This document shows positions 1 through 6,924 of a stretch of 8,366 nt of DNA, piece after piece. Position numbers and translations under genes: made by a program. The notes beneath the pieces are model-generated. The model saw only the letters and a program-made list of their open reading frames with translations, searched no databases and was not told the DNA's origin. Within the stretch, counting starts at the first letter, position 1, and each line of letters opens with the position of its first letter. The stretch is from assembly GCA_905187655.1 (NCBI GenBank), contig CAJJIV010000044.1:1-8366 (forward strand), written 5' to 3'. The stretch is from an uncultured Eubacteriales bacterium. Lineage in GTDB: Bacteria; Bacillota; Clostridia; Christensenellales; UBA1242.

Positions 1-25
1 TCTTCTTTCCGTTTCTTTCTTGATA

Positions 26-54
26 ATTATATTATAAATATATTGAATTGTCAA
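26..54 (-). promoter_or_regulatory. Consensus sigma-A promoter reading out of the left edge
   Basis: On the minus strand a perfect -35 box TTGACA (49-54) is followed after exactly 17 nt by a perfect -10 box TATAAT (26-31). Transcription would start near position 19 and run leftward, away from relA, into a gene outside the window. A purine-rich GGAAAG follows at 5-10 and could be part of its ribosome binding site. The promoter lies only 22 nt after the restored relA stop codon, so the next gene appears to have its own start of transcription rather than depending only on read-through. No operator is recognisable. Confidence 0.8.
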
Positions 55-75
55 CAAAAAATTACAGTTTTTGTT
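53..75 (-). terminator. Weak AU-only hairpin after relA, doubtful terminator
   Basis: Directly after the restored relA stop, AACAAAAA (68-75) can pair with TTTTTGTT (53-60) around a 7-nt loop. The stem has 8 pairs, only one of them G-C, and there is no separate U-tract after it. It also overlaps the first two bases of the next -35 box. It could slow or partly end transcription, but it is not a convincing intrinsic terminator. Confidence 0.2.
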
Positions 76-76
76 A

Positions 77-303
77 TTATTTTCTATAAACTGTTTCAAT
101 TCCTTCTATCGAAGCAATTTTGCTTATTAATTCTTCAATTTGGTTTTGCTTTTTAACCAAAACATTAAGAGTAATTATTGCAACTCTATTTACTGCTCTT
201 GCATTAATACCTGTAAGAACAACAGATGGTACTGTTGCAATCATTGCAGTAATTTTGTTAACAAGATTAAAGGAATCTTTGCCTTTAATAAAGATATAGA
301 AGA
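77..303 (-). pseudogene. relA: Out-of-frame C-terminal ACT domain of RelA
   Basis: Reading the minus strand one base back from the main relA frame, from about position 303 to a TAA at 77-79, gives about 74 codons that begin FYIFIKGKDSF and end GIETVYRK. The layout (beta strand, helix, NVLV-type strand, helix with IEGIETV) is that of the C-terminal ACT domain of long RelA/SpoT proteins, which senses the state of the ribosome and restrains synthesis. No start codon or ribosome binding site precedes it. This frame is closed upstream by TGA at 317-319, so the switch must happen between there and the main-frame stop at 241-243. Adding one base near 300 (for example T to the TT in TCTTC) would restore a protein of about 716 residues, a normal length for the family. 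Confidence 0.85.
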
Positions 304-2226
304 ATAATTTTTGTCTTCAAAATCTTTCCATGCTACCTTAACTAAGCGGTCACCAGTAGTAAAATGTCTAATATTGGGGCAATCTGCTCGGTGTACACAT
401 ATACCTTTTCCAACCGAAACAAATCCAATAATCTCATCGCCAGGAAGTGGATTACAGCATCCTGCAAGTCTTGTAGGAAGGTCATCTGCACCCTTAACAA
501 CAACTCCACAAGACTTCATATTAGAGCGTTTGGCTCCATTTATTTCCTTAAAATGCTTTTTTTCAATTGCTCTAACTTCGCTAATCAATTGATTAATAAT
601 ATGGGTAGATGTAATGCCTCCATATCCAACCGAAGCACAAAGATCATCAAAATTTTCAAAATTATGAATTTGTAAAACTTTTTCTTGTGCCTTTTGTTCA
701 GACAAAAGCGAACTAAGGGTTGTACCTTTTCTTTTCGCTTCAAGTTCAAGCATTTCTTTGCCAATTTTAATGTTTTCATCTTTTGTTTCTTTTTTAAAAA
801 AGGTTCTAATTTTTGCCCTTGCTGTACTTGTCTGTGCAATTTTTAACCAATCTCTAGATGGCCCCTTAGAACTCTGTGATGTAACAATTTCTACAATGTC
901 ACCAGTATTTAACTTTGTTGTTAGGGCAACCATCTTACCATTTACCTTTGCACCAACACATTTGTTTCCTATATCAGAGTGAAGTGCATACGCAAAATCT
1001 ATGGGTGTTGCTTTCTCCGGCAATTGAATTACTTTATATTTAGGAGTGAATACAAAAATTTCATTTGAATAAAAGTCTGATTTCGCAATAGAAATAAATG
1101 TTGATGTGTCAAGGGTTTCAGCATTTTCTTCAAGCATTTGTCTTAAAAAGGTTAATTTGTTATCTAAATCTGTTGCCTTTGTTGTTTTGTTTTTATATCT
1201 CCAATGTGCAGCGATACCATACTCGCAGTACTTATGCATTTCAAAAGTTCTTATCTGTATTTCAAAAGGAATTCCTTCCTTGGTTAATAAAGTAGTATGC
1301 AAAGATTGGTATCCATTAGGCTTTGGAGAAGCAATATAATCTTTAATTCTGCCAGGAACAGGCTTCCATCTGTTATGAACTTCACCTAACACCAAATAGC
1401 ACTCTTTTATGTCATTAACCAAAATTCGATGTGCTAGAATATCGTAAATTTGTTCAATACCTTTACTTAAATGTTTCTTAAAAATACTATATTTTCGCTT
1501 ATATCTACTTTTTACTTCACCATTTATACCAAGGTCAATTAAAACTTGTTTAAGTTCACCATTAACCTCTTCAAGGTCTTTTTGATGTCTTATATAAGTT
1601 TTTTCTAATAATTGACTAATTTTTTCATATTCTTCTGGGTAAAGGTACTTGAAGCAGATGTCTTCAAGTTCGCCTTTCAAGTTGCTAAGGCCAAGCCTTT
1701 CTGCAATTGGAATGTATACATCTCTTGTGTCTAGCGACTTTCTTATTTGGTGTTCATGACTAACACAATCAAGCGTGCGCATATTATGTAGCCTATCAGC
1801 AAGTTTTATAAAAATAACCCTAATATCTTTTGCCATTGCCAAAAACATTTTTCTTAAAGATTCATTGTTTTCGTTGGCGCTGCTTAAATATCTAAGAGAC
1901 TTAACCCTAGAAACTCCATTTACTAATTCGGCTATTTCTTTGCCAAACAATGTTTCAAGGTCCTCTTTTTTTACATCAGTATCTTCTAAAACATCATGCA
2001 GAAGTGATGCGGATATCGTAGAGGCATCTAAGCCATAATCAAACAAAATGGTTGCCACTGCAATTGGATGAACAATGTATGGCCTACCATTTTCTCGGGT
2101 CTGTCCTGAATGTTTTAAAATAGCAAAATCTAATGCTTTAAAAATAAGTTCACGTTCTTTTTCAGACCCAACCTGTGAAATTACAAGTTTTTTAAACTCT
2201 TCAATTTCAGGAATTTTATCTTCCAT
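241..2226 (-). CDS. relA: Bifunctional (p)ppGpp synthetase/hydrolase RelA/SpoT (Rsh), frameshifted before the ACT domain
   Basis: Cytoplasmic stringent-response enzyme that makes (p)ppGpp from ATP and GTP/GDP and also degrades it. The HD hydrolase has its metal ligands at H53, H77-D78 (LLHDVLEDT) and D145, so hydrolysis should be active. In the synthetase domain R241 and K243, D262, the substrate loop PKPNGYQSLHT (301-311) and E322 in EIQIRT are present. The R-I-K-D motif at 293-296 is the RXKD type of bifunctional enzymes, not the EXDD of synthetase-only RelA. A TGS domain (about 388-450), a helical region and a zinc-finger-like domain with C573, C590-C591 and C616 follow. After residue 642 the frame runs into about 19 unrelated residues and stops, whereas the ACT domain continues in another frame down to position 77. 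The ATG is 3 nt after the recJ stop. A GGGGGA in the end of recJ may serve as a distant ribosome site, and translation is probably coupled. Confidence 0.95.
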   Translation of the reverse strand: MEDKIPEIEEFKKLVISQVGSEKERELIFKALDFAILKHSGQTRENGRPYIVHPIAVATILFDYGLDASTISASLLHDVLEDTDVKKEDLETLFGKEIAELVNGVSRVKSLRYLSSANENNESLRKMFLAMAKDIRVIFIKLADRLHNMRTLDCVSHEHQIRKSLDTRDVYIPIAERLGLSNLKGELEDICFKYLYPEEYEKISQLLEKTYIRHQKDLEEVNGELKQVLIDLGINGEVKSRYKRKYSIFKKHLSKGIEQIYDILAHRILVNDIKECYLVLGEVHNRWKPVPGRIKDYIASPKPNGYQSLHTTLLTKEGIPFEIQIRTFEMHKYCEYGIAAHWRYKNKTTKATDLDNKLTFLRQMLEENAETLDTSTFISIAKSDFYSNEIFVFTPKYKVIQLPEKATPIDFAYALHSDIGNKCVGAKVNGKMVALTTKLNTGDIVEIVTSQSSKGPSRDWLKIAQTSTARAKIRTFFKKETKDENIKIGKEMLELEAKRKGTTLSSLLSEQKAQEKVLQIHNFENFDDLCASVGYGGITSTHIINQLISEVRAIEKKHFKEINGAKRSNMKSCGVVVKGADDLPTRLAGCCNPLPGDEIIGFVSVGKGICVHRADCPNIRHFTTGDRLVKVAWKDFEDKNYSSISLLKAKIPLILLTKLLQ

Positions 2227-2229
2227 AAT

Positions 2230-4512
2230 TTATATATCCCCCATTGTCTGAAGCTTTTTCATAAATACAGAGTTCGACAATTCACACTTTTTTGTTTTCA
2301 CCTTATGTGATAATTCAAATCCGCCATCTTCTTCGTTTAAGTCTACAAATCCAAGTTCAACTGAAACAAGAACACAAAGTGCAAGCTGTGTCAAGTTAAG
2401 TGCCTTATCATAATTCAATTTAGTTACAACATCAATTAAGTCATTACCAAGAGATGGCATTCTTGTCATCATTCGTTTGTAATTAATTGCGAATTGCTCT
2501 CTTGTATAATCCAATTTGGGAAATGTTATTTTTTTATTTTTTACATAACAATTAGTCCCAATTAAATAATTAAACTCACTTTTGTCGTAGTAACCATCTA
2601 CAAAAACCAAATTTTTGTACATAAAGAAATCATTATAATTAATTATTTGATTTGGATTATAAAGAATAAATGTTTCACCACTAATTTGCGGATATGGTAA
2701 TACTTTGATGTTGTATTCGACCGAAAGTTTGCAAGCGGTATTAAAATCATCAGTAATAACAATGGTACCAAACTTTTTGTCAATTATATCCTTCAATTGT
2801 TCTTCTTGCTCAAACATAATTGCTTTCTCTTTGCTTTCAAGGTTGATTGAAGAAAATTGACGATACATATACTTTATTAAAGAATGTGTTGTATTGTCAC
2901 AATTATCTATTCCGCCAACTAAGGTCTTTAATATTGCTTTTGCCCTTGGAGTTTTACCATAGGTATCTTTTTCAAGTGTAATCACCATGTGTTTTAAAGA
3001 TGGCTTAACAAAATATGCACGATATTTATTCCCAAAAAATGTTATTATTTCTTTTTTTGATGGAGTTATAATTCGATAATGTTTATAGCTCTTCATTGGT
3101 ACATAGTCGGCATTTTCTAACTTCAGCAAAAATTGAGGTCTTGGATTTTTAAATCCAAAAGGTTCAAGCTTATCTATTGAATCAACAAAATCCATACAAA
3201 TGTGTCTTTCTGTTATTTCAGCATCATAATCAACATTTGTGCCATAATTAAAGTCTTTAAACATTATAGAGATTTCATTAAGTACAATTTCCTTAAACTG
3301 ATCATAGTTGTCAGGTGATATTGTAAGTCCGCCAGCAAGAGAGTGCCCACCGACATCTATCAACAAATCCCTATGCCTATCTAAAATTTCAAAAATATTT
3401 ATGCCTTCAACACTTCTTATAGATGCTTTTAGCATACCATTTTCATCTTGGCTGAAAACAAATACTGGTCTATTATATTGACTACACAGTTTACTAGCAA
3501 TAATGCCAATCAGACCCAAATTTATAGAATGTTCTTTAATAAATATTGCTGGAGTAGTATTAAAGTCTATGTCTATTAATTCGCTAGACACAACTTTTTC
3601 AATTCTTGCCGATTCATTCAACCTTTCGTTATTGTCATTTTCAATTAAGTTAAATAGCTCTTCAATTCTCTGTTTGTCATTGCAGATTAAAAATTCAAAG
3701 CATTTATACGCACTATCCATTCTTCCACTTGCATTAAGTCTTGGAACAATCTTAAAAGCCACATCGGTAGAAGTTAAGGTGTCAATTTTTAACCTGCGTT
3801 TTAGCTCAGCTATGCTTGGTCTTATATTGTCCCCATTCATTTGTTTAAGTCCTAAAACGGAAATAATTCTATTTTCGCCGACAAGCGGAACAATATCTCC
3901 AATTGTAGAAATCGCACAAATATCTACATACTTTAAGGCTTCATTTAGACCACTATGTGCAGAAATTAATTTAAATGCAACTCCTGCACCACTTAGTCCA
4001 TCAAACTGATAACGTTGATTTGATAATTTTGGATCAATAACTATGCAGTCAGGAAGTTCTTGTGGTGGCTCGTGATGGTCGGTTACAATACAATCTATAC
4101 CAAGGTCTAGAAGAAGTTCTATTTCTTTTTTTGCAGATATACCAGTATCTACGGTAATCACAAGGTCGGGAGCATATTCTTCAGCAATTTGTTCAACAGT
4201 GGTCTCGCTTAGACCATAGCCATCAGTATGCCTGTTAGGAATAAATGCAAAACAGTTAACACCTTTACTTTTTAAAAATAAATAAAGTATGCTGACAGAA
4301 CAAACTCCGTCAGCATCATAATCTCCATAAATAAGAATGGTCTCTTTATTTAATATTGCATTATTAATTCTATCCACCGCTTCTTGCATACCAGATAAAT
4401 CAAATGGGTTTAAAAAATCATTTAATGATGGATTTAAAAACTTTGTTATCTCTTCATCGGTAGTAATACCACGCTTGCTTAGAATTTCTTTAATTAATTC
4501 ATTATACAACAT
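2230..4512 (-). CDS. recJ: Single-stranded-DNA-specific 5'-3' exonuclease RecJ
   Basis: DHH-family nuclease that degrades single-stranded DNA 5' to 3' in recombination, mismatch repair and base excision repair, in the cytoplasm. The catalytic domain is intact: motif I YGDYDADG (62-69), motif II VDTGIS (121-126), motif III DHHE (145-148) and a further metal-site Asp in GDIVPL (205-210). The linker and DHHA1 domain contain RLNASGRMDSA (258-268) and the nucleic-acid loop VGGHSLAGGLTI (387-398). LEPFGFKNPRPQF (449-461) opens the OB-fold domain. The last 200 residues or so form a poorly conserved C-terminal extension of the kind seen in Firmicutes RecJ. At 760 residues the length is near that of B. 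subtilis RecJ. The start ATG lies 4 nt after the secF stop, with only a weak AAAAGG about 12 nt upstream, which suggests coupled translation. Confidence 0.96.
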   Translation of the reverse strand: MLYNELIKEILSKRGITTDEEITKFLNPSLNDFLNPFDLSGMQEAVDRINNAILNKETILIYGDYDADGVCSVSILYLFLKSKGVNCFAFIPNRHTDGYGLSETTVEQIAEEYAPDLVITVDTGISAKKEIELLLDLGIDCIVTDHHEPPQELPDCIVIDPKLSNQRYQFDGLSGAGVAFKLISAHSGLNEALKYVDICAISTIGDIVPLVGENRIISVLGLKQMNGDNIRPSIAELKRRLKIDTLTSTDVAFKIVPRLNASGRMDSAYKCFEFLICNDKQRIEELFNLIENDNNERLNESARIEKVVSSELIDIDFNTTPAIFIKEHSINLGLIGIIASKLCSQYNRPVFVFSQDENGMLKASIRSVEGINIFEILDRHRDLLIDVGGHSLAGGLTISPDNYDQFKEIVLNEISIMFKDFNYGTNVDYDAEITERHICMDFVDSIDKLEPFGFKNPRPQFLLKLENADYVPMKSYKHYRIITPSKKEIITFFGNKYRAYFVKPSLKHMVITLEKDTYGKTPRAKAILKTLVGGIDNCDNTTHSLIKYMYRQFSSINLESKEKAIMFEQEEQLKDIIDKKFGTIVITDDFNTACKLSVEYNIKVLPYPQISGETFILYNPNQIINYNDFFMYKNLVFVDGYYDKSEFNYLIGTNCYVKNKKITFPKLDYTREQFAINYKRMMTRMPSLGNDLIDVVTKLNYDKALNLTQLALCVLVSVELGFVDLNEEDGGFELSHKVKTKKCELSNSVFMKKLQTMGDI

Positions 4513-4516
4513 TTAA

Positions 4517-5503
4517 TTAATTTGCCTTTTTTAAATTAGATGCTTTTTTATTTTCACCATCTTTTTTGTTTTTATTTCTAGACATTATGTTTTTAATCTT
4601 GTCATTTTCAGCAGTTAGCATTGTTAAATAAAAACTTCCTCCCATTAAAATAGCACTAAATGCACCTGAAACAAGACAAATTATTCCACTTAGTCCAACA
4701 AAAATTAAGGTACGATTAAAAGTTAAAATAAGTGCAACAAATGCAATAAAGGCTATTAACGCAGGAATTTTAATTGTCCAAACACTTTCATTAATAGCAT
4801 CATTGAATAGTGTTTGATAGTCTTCCTTTTCACCTAAATGACTTTTCTTTTTAGCAAACATAACCGAGGAATAATACATAAATACAACTACCGATAAAAT
4901 TGCACTAATAGCAATAATTCCTATAGATGCAACAGATAGCACACTTCTTGTAAACGCAAAAATTGATAAGCTAACTAAAATTGAAGATGCAGTTACAATT
5001 GTTAGAGATAATCCATAAAATAGGTTTCTTCTTATTAATCCAAACAAAAACAACGCAACCAAACATATTCCTAGTGGCAACAACAATTTAACCGCAGAAG
5101 AACTCATGAACGTTTTTCCTATTGGATCAACGCTTACATATTTTGTATTTTCCTCAAATTCAAATGTCTTAATTATTTCTTGCTTAATTATTTCTGCATT
5201 TGCTTCTGAGTTTCCTTTATATCTTATCACTAAAGTCTGTAGATAAGACTTATCTCCTACCCTTGCATCAGAAACGGTATAGCCGTGATTTTTTAGTATC
5301 TGAGTAGTTCCTTCAAGATAAGAATTCATTTGTTCTGGGTCTTGGAAGTCAATGTTTATTTCATAATATCCACCAAACTCAAATGATTTATTAAAACCAA
5401 AAAATCCGATAAATATTGCACCAAGAGCAACTATAGTAATTAAAACAGTAAGTGTAAATTTAAGTAATTTGTTTGGAGTTGCAAAAAGATTATAATTTTT
5501 CAT
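4517..5503 (-). CDS. secF: Divergent protein-export membrane protein SecF
   Basis: RND-superfamily membrane subunit that, with SecD, uses the proton gradient to help pull exported proteins through SecYEG. The 328 residues show the SecF layout: TM1 at about 13-36, an extracytoplasmic domain at about 44-128 ending in VDPIGKTF, which corresponds to the vGp-vG motif, then TM2-TM6 at about 137-157, 161-183, 187-210, 245-265 and 268-293, and a Lys/Asn-rich cytoplasmic tail. The segment INIDFQDPEQ sits where GIDFTGG normally is, so the Gly pair is lost. In TM4 the family's NDTIVxFDR stretch is replaced by a hydrophobic run (AILSVVVFMYYSS), so the proton-carrying Asp is missing. The assignment rests on topology, the paired secD and the gene order more than on motifs. 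The start ATG overlaps the secD stop by one base (TAATG) behind a strong ribosome binding site. Confidence 0.82.
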   Translation of the reverse strand: MKNYNLFATPNKLLKFTLTVLITIVALGAIFIGFFGFNKSFEFGGYYEINIDFQDPEQMNSYLEGTTQILKNHGYTVSDARVGDKSYLQTLVIRYKGNSEANAEIIKQEIIKTFEFEENTKYVSVDPIGKTFMSSSAVKLLLPLGICLVALFLFGLIRRNLFYGLSLTIVTASSILVSLSIFAFTRSVLSVASIGIIAISAILSVVVFMYYSSVMFAKKKSHLGEKEDYQTLFNDAINESVWTIKIPALIAFIAFVALILTFNRTLIFVGLSGIICLVSGAFSAILMGGSFYLTMLTAENDKIKNIMSRNKNKKDGENKKASNLKKAN

Positions 5504-6852
5504 TAGTTCTCCTCCTTTCTTGGCTTTAATGCATAACGTTTAGGATTTTGTGTGAATGAATGATAACAATAAATAAGCAATGGCAAAAGCAATAAAATGC
5601 TAAGTGCATTAATAACCGATGTAATGATAAGAATTGAACCAAAACAAACGAAGTCAATTTTGCCTGCAAAACAAATACTTAAACCGCAAATTGCAATAGC
5701 TAAAACTAAGTCAACTACAATTGGAACGATCTTTTTATAGGCATCTTCAAAAGATGTCTCAATAGATTTTCCCAGACTATAATCTTCTTTAAATTTGCCC
5801 ATAAGTAAATTAAACATAGTAAAATTAAAACACATTCCTGCACCAAGTGCAATAAAACCAGGTACACTTAATTCAATCCAAGGCATAGCCTGAATTAAAA
5901 ATAGCTCAGTAAATGTTGCAATACTAGTTGCGACAAAATACAATAGACCAATAACACGATATTTTATTATTGCAATTACAAATAATGCAAGAGTTATTAT
6001 TGCTAATATGCAAACTGAAATTATTAAAGTTATATTGCTAGTATAAACAAACGACTTTGTTGTATTGTTCATATTTGCAACATCATCAATACCAGTGGTT
6101 TCCATATAAGTACAAACATAACTATCTGCATCTAGATTCAAAGGAATTGTTCCTGCTAAAAATGCATTATAATACATGTCTTGATATTCAGTACTTGCAA
6201 ACCACAAGTTCATACTACTTGCAACGGTAGAAATGTTTACATCATAAGAATTGTTTGAACTATTAGGAAATTTTTCACCATTACGATACATATAAATAGT
6301 CTTGCCATTTAATGAATTATATAATGTTTTACCCTCATCATTAAATTCAATTTCTACACCATAGTAACCTTTATAAGATGTTTTACTAATGTTTTTAATA
6401 TGCTTCCAACCATCAATAACAACTAGTGTCTCGTCATCTTCAATAGTTTTAGAATAATCATCAACACTTCTTAGTTCAAATTTTCCTTTGCATAATTCAC
6501 TAAGTAAACTTTCAATTTGCTCAGAATCAGTTGCAACTACGGGTTGACTAACTTCAATTTTAAGTTTGTCGCCAAGTGTGTAAACATTTGCCGACTTAAA
6601 GCCATTATTATTTAACACATTACCAATTTGTGTAATGGCCTTAGATAAATTTGTTTCTTCATTTTCTGAATAACTATATGTTGCAGTGATTGTATCGTTA
6701 CAATCATTAGACAAAGACATTGCTCCCATAAAAGATTCAAAATCTTTACTTCCCACTTCAAACTTTGTAAAAGAGAACACAGCCCCTAATACAAAAACTA
6801 GGCCAAATACAACAAATAGTATAATAGATTTTGCTTTGCTAAAATTTTTCAT
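5503..6852 (-). CDS. secD: Divergent protein-export membrane protein SecD
   Basis: Partner of SecF in the proton-driven accessory module of the Sec translocon, in the cytoplasmic membrane. From the ATG at 6852 it has 449 residues: TM1 at about 8-29, a large extracytoplasmic region at about 35-265, and five more membrane segments at about 271-297, 300-322, 328-352, 377-396 and 403-428, giving the six of SecD. FLAGTIPLNL (about 231-240) corresponds to the SGALPAPL element. The LGLDLxGG motif after TM1 has decayed to SLSNDCND. In TM4 GMCFNFTMF aligns with GMAVDANVL, so the conserved Asp is Asn, and the FERIKEE loop appears as GKFKEDYSLGKS. An in-frame GTG at 6859-6861 would add three residues. 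The ATG is preferred because AAGGTGG, which overlaps that GTG, sits 5 nt before it. Distant from textbook SecD, but the adjacent secF and the topology support the name. Confidence 0.82.
   Translation of the reverse strand: MKNFSKAKSIILFVVFGLVFVLGAVFSFTKFEVGSKDFESFMGAMSLSNDCNDTITATYSYSENEETNLSKAITQIGNVLNNNGFKSANVYTLGDKLKIEVSQPVVATDSEQIESLLSELCKGKFELRSVDDYSKTIEDDETLVVIDGWKHIKNISKTSYKGYYGVEIEFNDEGKTLYNSLNGKTIYMYRNGEKFPNSSNNSYDVNISTVASSMNLWFASTEYQDMYYNAFLAGTIPLNLDADSYVCTYMETTGIDDVANMNNTTKSFVYTSNITLIISVCILAIITLALFVIAIIKYRVIGLLYFVATSIATFTELFLIQAMPWIELSVPGFIALGAGMCFNFTMFNLLMGKFKEDYSLGKSIETSFEDAYKKIVPIVVDLVLAIAICGLSICFAGKIDFVCFGSILIITSVINALSILLLLPLLIYCYHSFTQNPKRYALKPRKEEN
5511..5518 (-). promoter_or_regulatory. 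Strong Shine-Dalgarno site for secF
   Basis: AAAGGAGG on the minus strand lies 7 nt before the secF ATG (5501-5503), inside the last codons of secD. It matches the end of 16S rRNA almost fully and fixes the secF start. It is the best ribosome site in the window. recJ and relA, by contrast, seem to rely on close coupling to the gene before them. Confidence 0.85.
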
Positions 6853-6858
6853 TTTTGC

Positions 6859-6865
6859 CACCTTA
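6859..6865 (-). promoter_or_regulatory. Shine-Dalgarno site deciding the secD start
   Basis: AAGGTGG on the minus strand is followed by CAAAA and then ATG (6850-6852), a normal spacing. The alternative GTG start at 6859-6861 lies inside this site and has no ribosome site of its own, so the ATG is the more likely start. Confidence 0.65.
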
Positions 6866-6881
6866 AGAATTTGTACATTTA

Positions 6882-6911
6882 ATTATATATCTAATTTATA
6901 ATTAAGGTCAA
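6882..6911 (-). promoter_or_regulatory. Promoter of the secD-secF-recJ-relA unit
   Basis: In the 72-bp gap between recA and secD the minus strand carries a -35 box TTGACC (6906-6911, five of six consensus bases), an 18-nt spacer and a perfect -10 box TATAAT (6882-6887). Transcription would begin near 6875, about 23 nt before the secD ATG. The three genes after secD have no gaps large enough for another promoter, so this probably drives all four. No terminator hairpin for recA is visible in the same gap, so read-through from recA is also possible. Confidence 0.7.
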
Positions 6912-6924
6912 GTTTTATTTACTT

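Noticed and set aside
297..312. Programmed -1 frameshift site in relA
   Set aside because: The zero-frame codons CAAAAAT and TTATTCT do not form a standard slippery heptamer, and no obvious stem-loop follows. A lost base is the simpler explanation.
585..839. An 84-codon minus-strand frame in another phase of relA
   Set aside because: It sits inside the intact relA frame, is low-complexity Lys-rich and is not the ACT continuation.
311..1339. Several plus-strand frames of 65-103 codons opposite relA
   Set aside because: They overlap conserved TGS, zinc-finger and synthetase coding sequence on the other strand and resemble nothing known.
3503..4009. A 168-codon plus-strand frame opposite recJ
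   Set aside because: It lies wholly opposite the conserved DHH and DHHA1 coding region of recJ, has no recognisable domain or ribosome site, and is explained by AT-rich antisense codons.
6859..6861. GTG start for secD
   Set aside because: It overlaps the AAGGTGG site that fits the ATG at 6852, and has no ribosome site of its own.
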